A stretch of 8,336 nucleotides of DNA from Chitinophagaceae bacterium (GTDB taxonomy: Bacteria > Bacteroidota > Bacteroidia > Chitinophagales > Chitinophagaceae). The stretch is from assembly GCA_947461645.1 (NCBI GenBank), contig CANHMN010000065.1, positions 1 to 8,336 on the forward strand. Reading direction: 5' to 3'. Each line of letters begins with the position of its first letter. The stretch's first letter is position 1. A program made the translations under genes and the position numbers. The notes under the pieces were generated by a model. It was not told the origin of the DNA, did no database searches, and saw only the letters and a list, made by a program, of their open reading frames with translations. Below are positions 6,603 to 8,336 of the stretch, in pieces.

Positions 6603-7535
6603 TTAAATAGTACTGTTTTTGTAGGTAGTTTTTTGGATTTTGTTTTCAGCAGTCAATTCCTTGTGAATATTATCTAGAAGGCCATTGATAAACTGTCCGC
6701 TTTGCGGAGTGCTATAAGCCTTAGCCAGATCGATGTATTCGTTGATGGTTACTTTGGTAGGGATGGTATCAAAATACAAAAACTCACAAATACCCATTTG
6801 AAGTAAAATCATATCAAGGGAAGCTATTCTTTCCGCATCCCAGTTTTTTAATTTAGGCTTGATGAGTTCAAGGGTATAAGACTGCTTTTCTTGAACGGTT
6901 CGCAGTAAATCTTTGGCAAATTCTGTTTTTTCTGCTGTGAACAAATCCTTAAAAACAGAGTCGTGGGGTTTGGCAAAGTAACTGCTAATGAGTGTTTGCA
7001 TTACTTCTGCATCATCATCCCAATTGATAAAATGCTCTTCGATGTGCTGAATAAAATCTTCATTAGGCAAGAGCAATTGATTGAATAAGAAGTCAAGGAT
7101 TTTTCTTTCCGCTTTCTTGTCGCGAGAGGTTTCCTCCGCATATTCCTTGTATTCGATGGTATCTACAAAACTGTTGTATATTTTTTTCAACAGGGAGGAA
7201 GGTAGTAGTTCGCTAAACTTGCCGTTCTTCAGGGCAGACTCAAAATCTTTGTTTTCAACTATTTTCCAAACCAATTCATTGCCGGAAATTTTGGTACTGA
7301 TGTTGAGGTCACTTTCAGTAGGCAAATGCTTGCTTGCTTTTTGATGCGCATCTACTTCCGCATAACGGGCAACGGAAACAATTGCATGAATGAGGTAATA
7401 AAAGAGATCCTTTGTTTGCTTTATTTTTTGATTCAAAATCGTCGATGCCTCTCCAGACTTTATCTCATTGCTGAAACTGTCTAAAGTATAGAGGGTTTGC
7501 ATCACTTTTACTCTGATATTACGTCTACTTACCAT
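6603..7535 (-). CDS. nusB: Transcription antitermination factor NusB, long Bacteroidota form
   Basis: Cytoplasmic RNA-binding factor that, with NusE (S10), binds boxA RNA and supports antitermination on rRNA operons. The first residues SRRNIRVKVMQTLY (3-16) are the conserved NusB helix 1, fixing the start at 7535. The canonical C-terminal part is at about 231-290: NWDAERIASLDMILLQMGI, then TKVTINEYIDLAKAY (260-274) and FINGLLDNI (282-290). Between lie about 200 residues with no counterpart in the approximately 140-residue proteobacterial protein; much of this is charged and helical, with an acidic run WDDDAE at 172-177. This long form appears usual for Bacteroidota. First gene of the operon with the DUF1573 lipoprotein and yajC genes; a matching -7 element lies 22 bp upstream. 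Confidence 0.95.
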   Translation of the reverse strand: MVSRRNIRVKVMQTLYTLDSFSNEIKSGEASTILNQKIKQTKDLFYYLIHAIVSVARYAEVDAHQKASKHLPTESDLNISTKISGNELVWKIVENKDFESALKNGKFSELLPSSLLKKIYNSFVDTIEYKEYAEETSRDKKAERKILDFLFNQLLLPNEDFIQHIEEHFINWDDDAEVMQTLISSYFAKPHDSVFKDLFTAEKTEFAKDLLRTVQEKQSYTLELIKPKLKNWDAERIASLDMILLQMGICEFLYFDTIPTKVTINEYIDLAKAYSTPQSGQFINGLLDNIHKELTAENKIQKTTYKNSTI

Positions 7536-7556
7536 TTATAAGATCTTTGAAGTGAG

Positions 7557-7564
7557 CAAATATA
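7557..7564 (-). promoter_or_regulatory. Predicted nusB operon promoter, -7 element
   Basis: CAAATATA on the plus strand reads TATATTTG on the minus strand, an exact TAnnTTTG match. Transcription would begin near 7553, giving an 18-nt leader to the nusB ATG at 7535. The -33 region is T-rich (TTTT at 17-bp spacing) but lacks a perfect TTTG. Confidence 0.6.
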
Positions 7565-7640
7565 AGCCATATTTAGAAACTAAAATCTATTTAGAATACT
7601 TAGATCTGTGTTAAAATGTCCTTTTTTATGATGCTTAAAC

Positions 7641-7674
7641 TGACAGAATTGCCAAAAGTTCTGCCAACAATTCT
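7641..7674 (+). promoter_or_regulatory. Repeated TGnCA half-sites and dyad upstream of groES
   Basis: TGACA (7641), TGCCA (7650) and TGCCA (7662) recur in the same direction, the last two as TGCCAA 12 bp apart. A perfect inverted repeat AGAATTG (7645-7651) and CAATTCT (7668-7674) surrounds them. The cluster lies 12-45 bp upstream of the candidate -24/-12 promoter at 7686. It looks like an activator or repressor site for groESL; the regulator is unknown. It does not resemble the HrcA target CIRCE. Confidence 0.45.
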
Positions 7675-7685
7675 AAAAGATGCTG

Positions 7686-7701
7686 TTGGTACGAATTTAG
7701 A
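7686..7701 (+). promoter_or_regulatory. Candidate sigma-54-like (-24/-12) promoter of groESL
   Basis: TTGGTACG at 7686-7693 differs from the -24 box TTGGCACG at one base. TTAGA follows in the -12 region, with the GG (7688-7689) to G (7700) spacing that the sigma-54 consensus requires. The -12 box is imperfect, having GA instead of GC. A start near 7712 would give a leader of about 52 nt to the groES ATG at 7764. No TAnnTTTG element is present between here and groES. Confidence 0.45.
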
Positions 7702-7763
7702 TAAGTAGAGAATGATTCATTAAACGAGATTTATCACTTTAATTAAACCAAAACATAAGTATC

Positions 7764-8045
7764 ATGGCTAAAAAGTTAAGCATTACTCCACTTCACGACA
7801 GAGTAATCGTAAAACCAGCAGCGGCTGAAGAAAAAACAGCTGGTGGAATTATTATTCCTGACACCGCAAAGGAAAAACCACAACGCGGTACGATTGTAGC
7901 CGCAGGTCCCGGCAAAAAAGATGAACCCGTTACCGTTAAAGCAGGAGATACGGTTTTATATGGTAAATACGCAGGAACTGAAATCACCATCGAGGGTGTT
8001 GACTATCTAATTATGAGAGAAAGTGATATTCTTGCCATAGTTTAA
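7764..8045 (+). CDS. groES: Co-chaperonin GroES (Hsp10)
   Basis: Heptameric lid of the GroEL folding chamber, cytoplasmic. The 93-residue length is normal. The conserved start [12 protein letters not shown] is at 7-18; the mobile loop is at about 19-36 with the hydrophobic tripeptide I29-I30-I31 after G27-G28, which binds the GroEL apical domain; [10 protein letters not shown] at 41-50, the [14 protein letters not shown] segment at 61-74, and the C-terminal [13 protein letters not shown] complete the fold. The ATG at 7764 is the only sensible start. It is followed after 79 bp by groEL on the same strand with no terminator between, so the two form the usual groESL operon. The upstream region lacks CIRCE and carries the half-sites and -24/-12-like promoter listed separately. 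Confidence 0.98.
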   Translation: MAKKLSITPLHDRVIVKPAAAEEKTAGGIIIPDTAKEKPQRGTIVAAGPGKKDEPVTVKAGDTVLYGKYAGTEITIEGVDYLIMRESDILAIV

Positions 8046-8124
8046 TAAACCTCATGTATTGGTTAAATCCAACTGAGTAAATAAATATCATTCAACATCA
8101 ACTATAACAAATAAAAAAACAGAT

Positions 8125-8336
8125 ATGTCTAAAATGATTTACTTCGATATCGAAGCAAGAAACAAAATGAAGAAAGGGGTTGATACGCTTGCCAATGCGG
8201 TTAAGGTTACCCTTGGCCCTAAAGGAAGAAATGTAGTAATGGAAAAGAAATTCGGAGCTCCACAAGGTACCAAAGATGGAGTTAGTGTTGCAAAGGAAAT
8301 TGAGTTGGAAGATCCAATTGAAAACATGGGTGCACA
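8125..8336 (+). CDS. groEL: Chaperonin GroEL (Hsp60), N-terminal part
   Basis: First 70 codons plus two bases of the ATP-dependent chaperonin; the rest lies beyond the window, the full protein normally being about 545 residues. The start [12 protein letters not shown] aligns with the family's usual MAKxIxFD, which supports the ATG at 8125 rather than M4. The ATP-phosphate loop TLGPKGRNV is at 29-37, and D51 in [16 protein letters not shown] is the conserved nucleotide/Mg-proximal aspartate of the equatorial domain. G48 in APQGTKDG is unusual, since this position generally carries a beta-branched or other larger residue. Second gene of the groESL operon, 79 bp after groES; the gap is AT-rich with only a weak TTGG/CCAA stem. 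Confidence 0.97.
   Translation, partial: MSKMIYFDIEARNKMKKGVDTLANAVKVTLGPKGRNVVMEKKFGAPQGTKDGVSVAKEIELEDPIENMGA

Noticed and set aside
7081..7344. 87-codon open frame antisense to nusB
   Set aside because: It lies fully within a well-supported gene, and its product is low-complexity with no recognisable motif.
7536..7763. CIRCE element (HrcA site) before groES
   Set aside because: I looked for TTAGCACTC-N9-GAGTGCTAA and found neither half; the only dyad is AGAATTG/CAATTCT.
1..8336. Mobile element, CRISPR array, phage or defence genes
   Set aside because: No transposase, integrase, terminal repeats, direct-repeat arrays or defence motifs are seen, and all genes are conserved housekeeping genes.

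Overview
The window looks like a core, housekeeping stretch of a Bacteroidota chromosome, AT-rich and gene-dense. The evidence is as follows: SecD and SecF are fused into one 988-residue protein; NusB is about 310 residues, roughly twice the proteobacterial length; a DUF1573 lipoprotein sits between nusB and yajC; several upstream regions carry the Bacteroidota -7 promoter element TAnnTTTG; and no clear Shine-Dalgarno sequences are visible. The N-terminus of GroEL resembles what I recall of Chitinophagales sequences, but that placement is tentative.

Layout. Positions 1-414 hold an A-type Fe-S carrier gene (HesB/IscA family) on the plus strand and a strong bidirectional terminator that it shares with secDF. 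Positions 436-3402 hold secDF on the minus strand. A 436-bp divergent intergenic region (3403-3838) separates secDF from a class I aminotransferase gene (3839-5041, plus); it holds both promoters, a long secDF leader with an inverted repeat, and phased short repeats. The aminotransferase gene overlaps coaE tail to tail by 8 bp. On the minus strand, nusB, a DUF1573 lipoprotein gene and yajC form a tight operon (7535 down to 5765) that ends in a clear hairpin terminator. coaE follows it with its own candidate promoter. A 228-bp divergent region (7536-7763) then leads to groES and the start of groEL, which runs off the window.

How the genes fit together: SecDF and YajC are partners in the SecYEG accessory complex that drives protein export, although they lie in separate transcription units here. 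NusB (rRNA antitermination), CoaE (last step of CoA synthesis), the Fe-S carrier, the aminotransferase and GroESL are general growth functions.

I found no mobile element, CRISPR array, tRNA, rRNA, defence system or obviously new multi-gene system. The observations most worth a second look are regulatory: a possible sigma-54-type (-24/-12) promoter with repeated TGnCA half-sites upstream of groES and no CIRCE element; a structured, ATG-free leader of about 175 nt on secDF; and an aminotransferase promoter so close to the start codon that the mRNA would be leaderless or nearly so.
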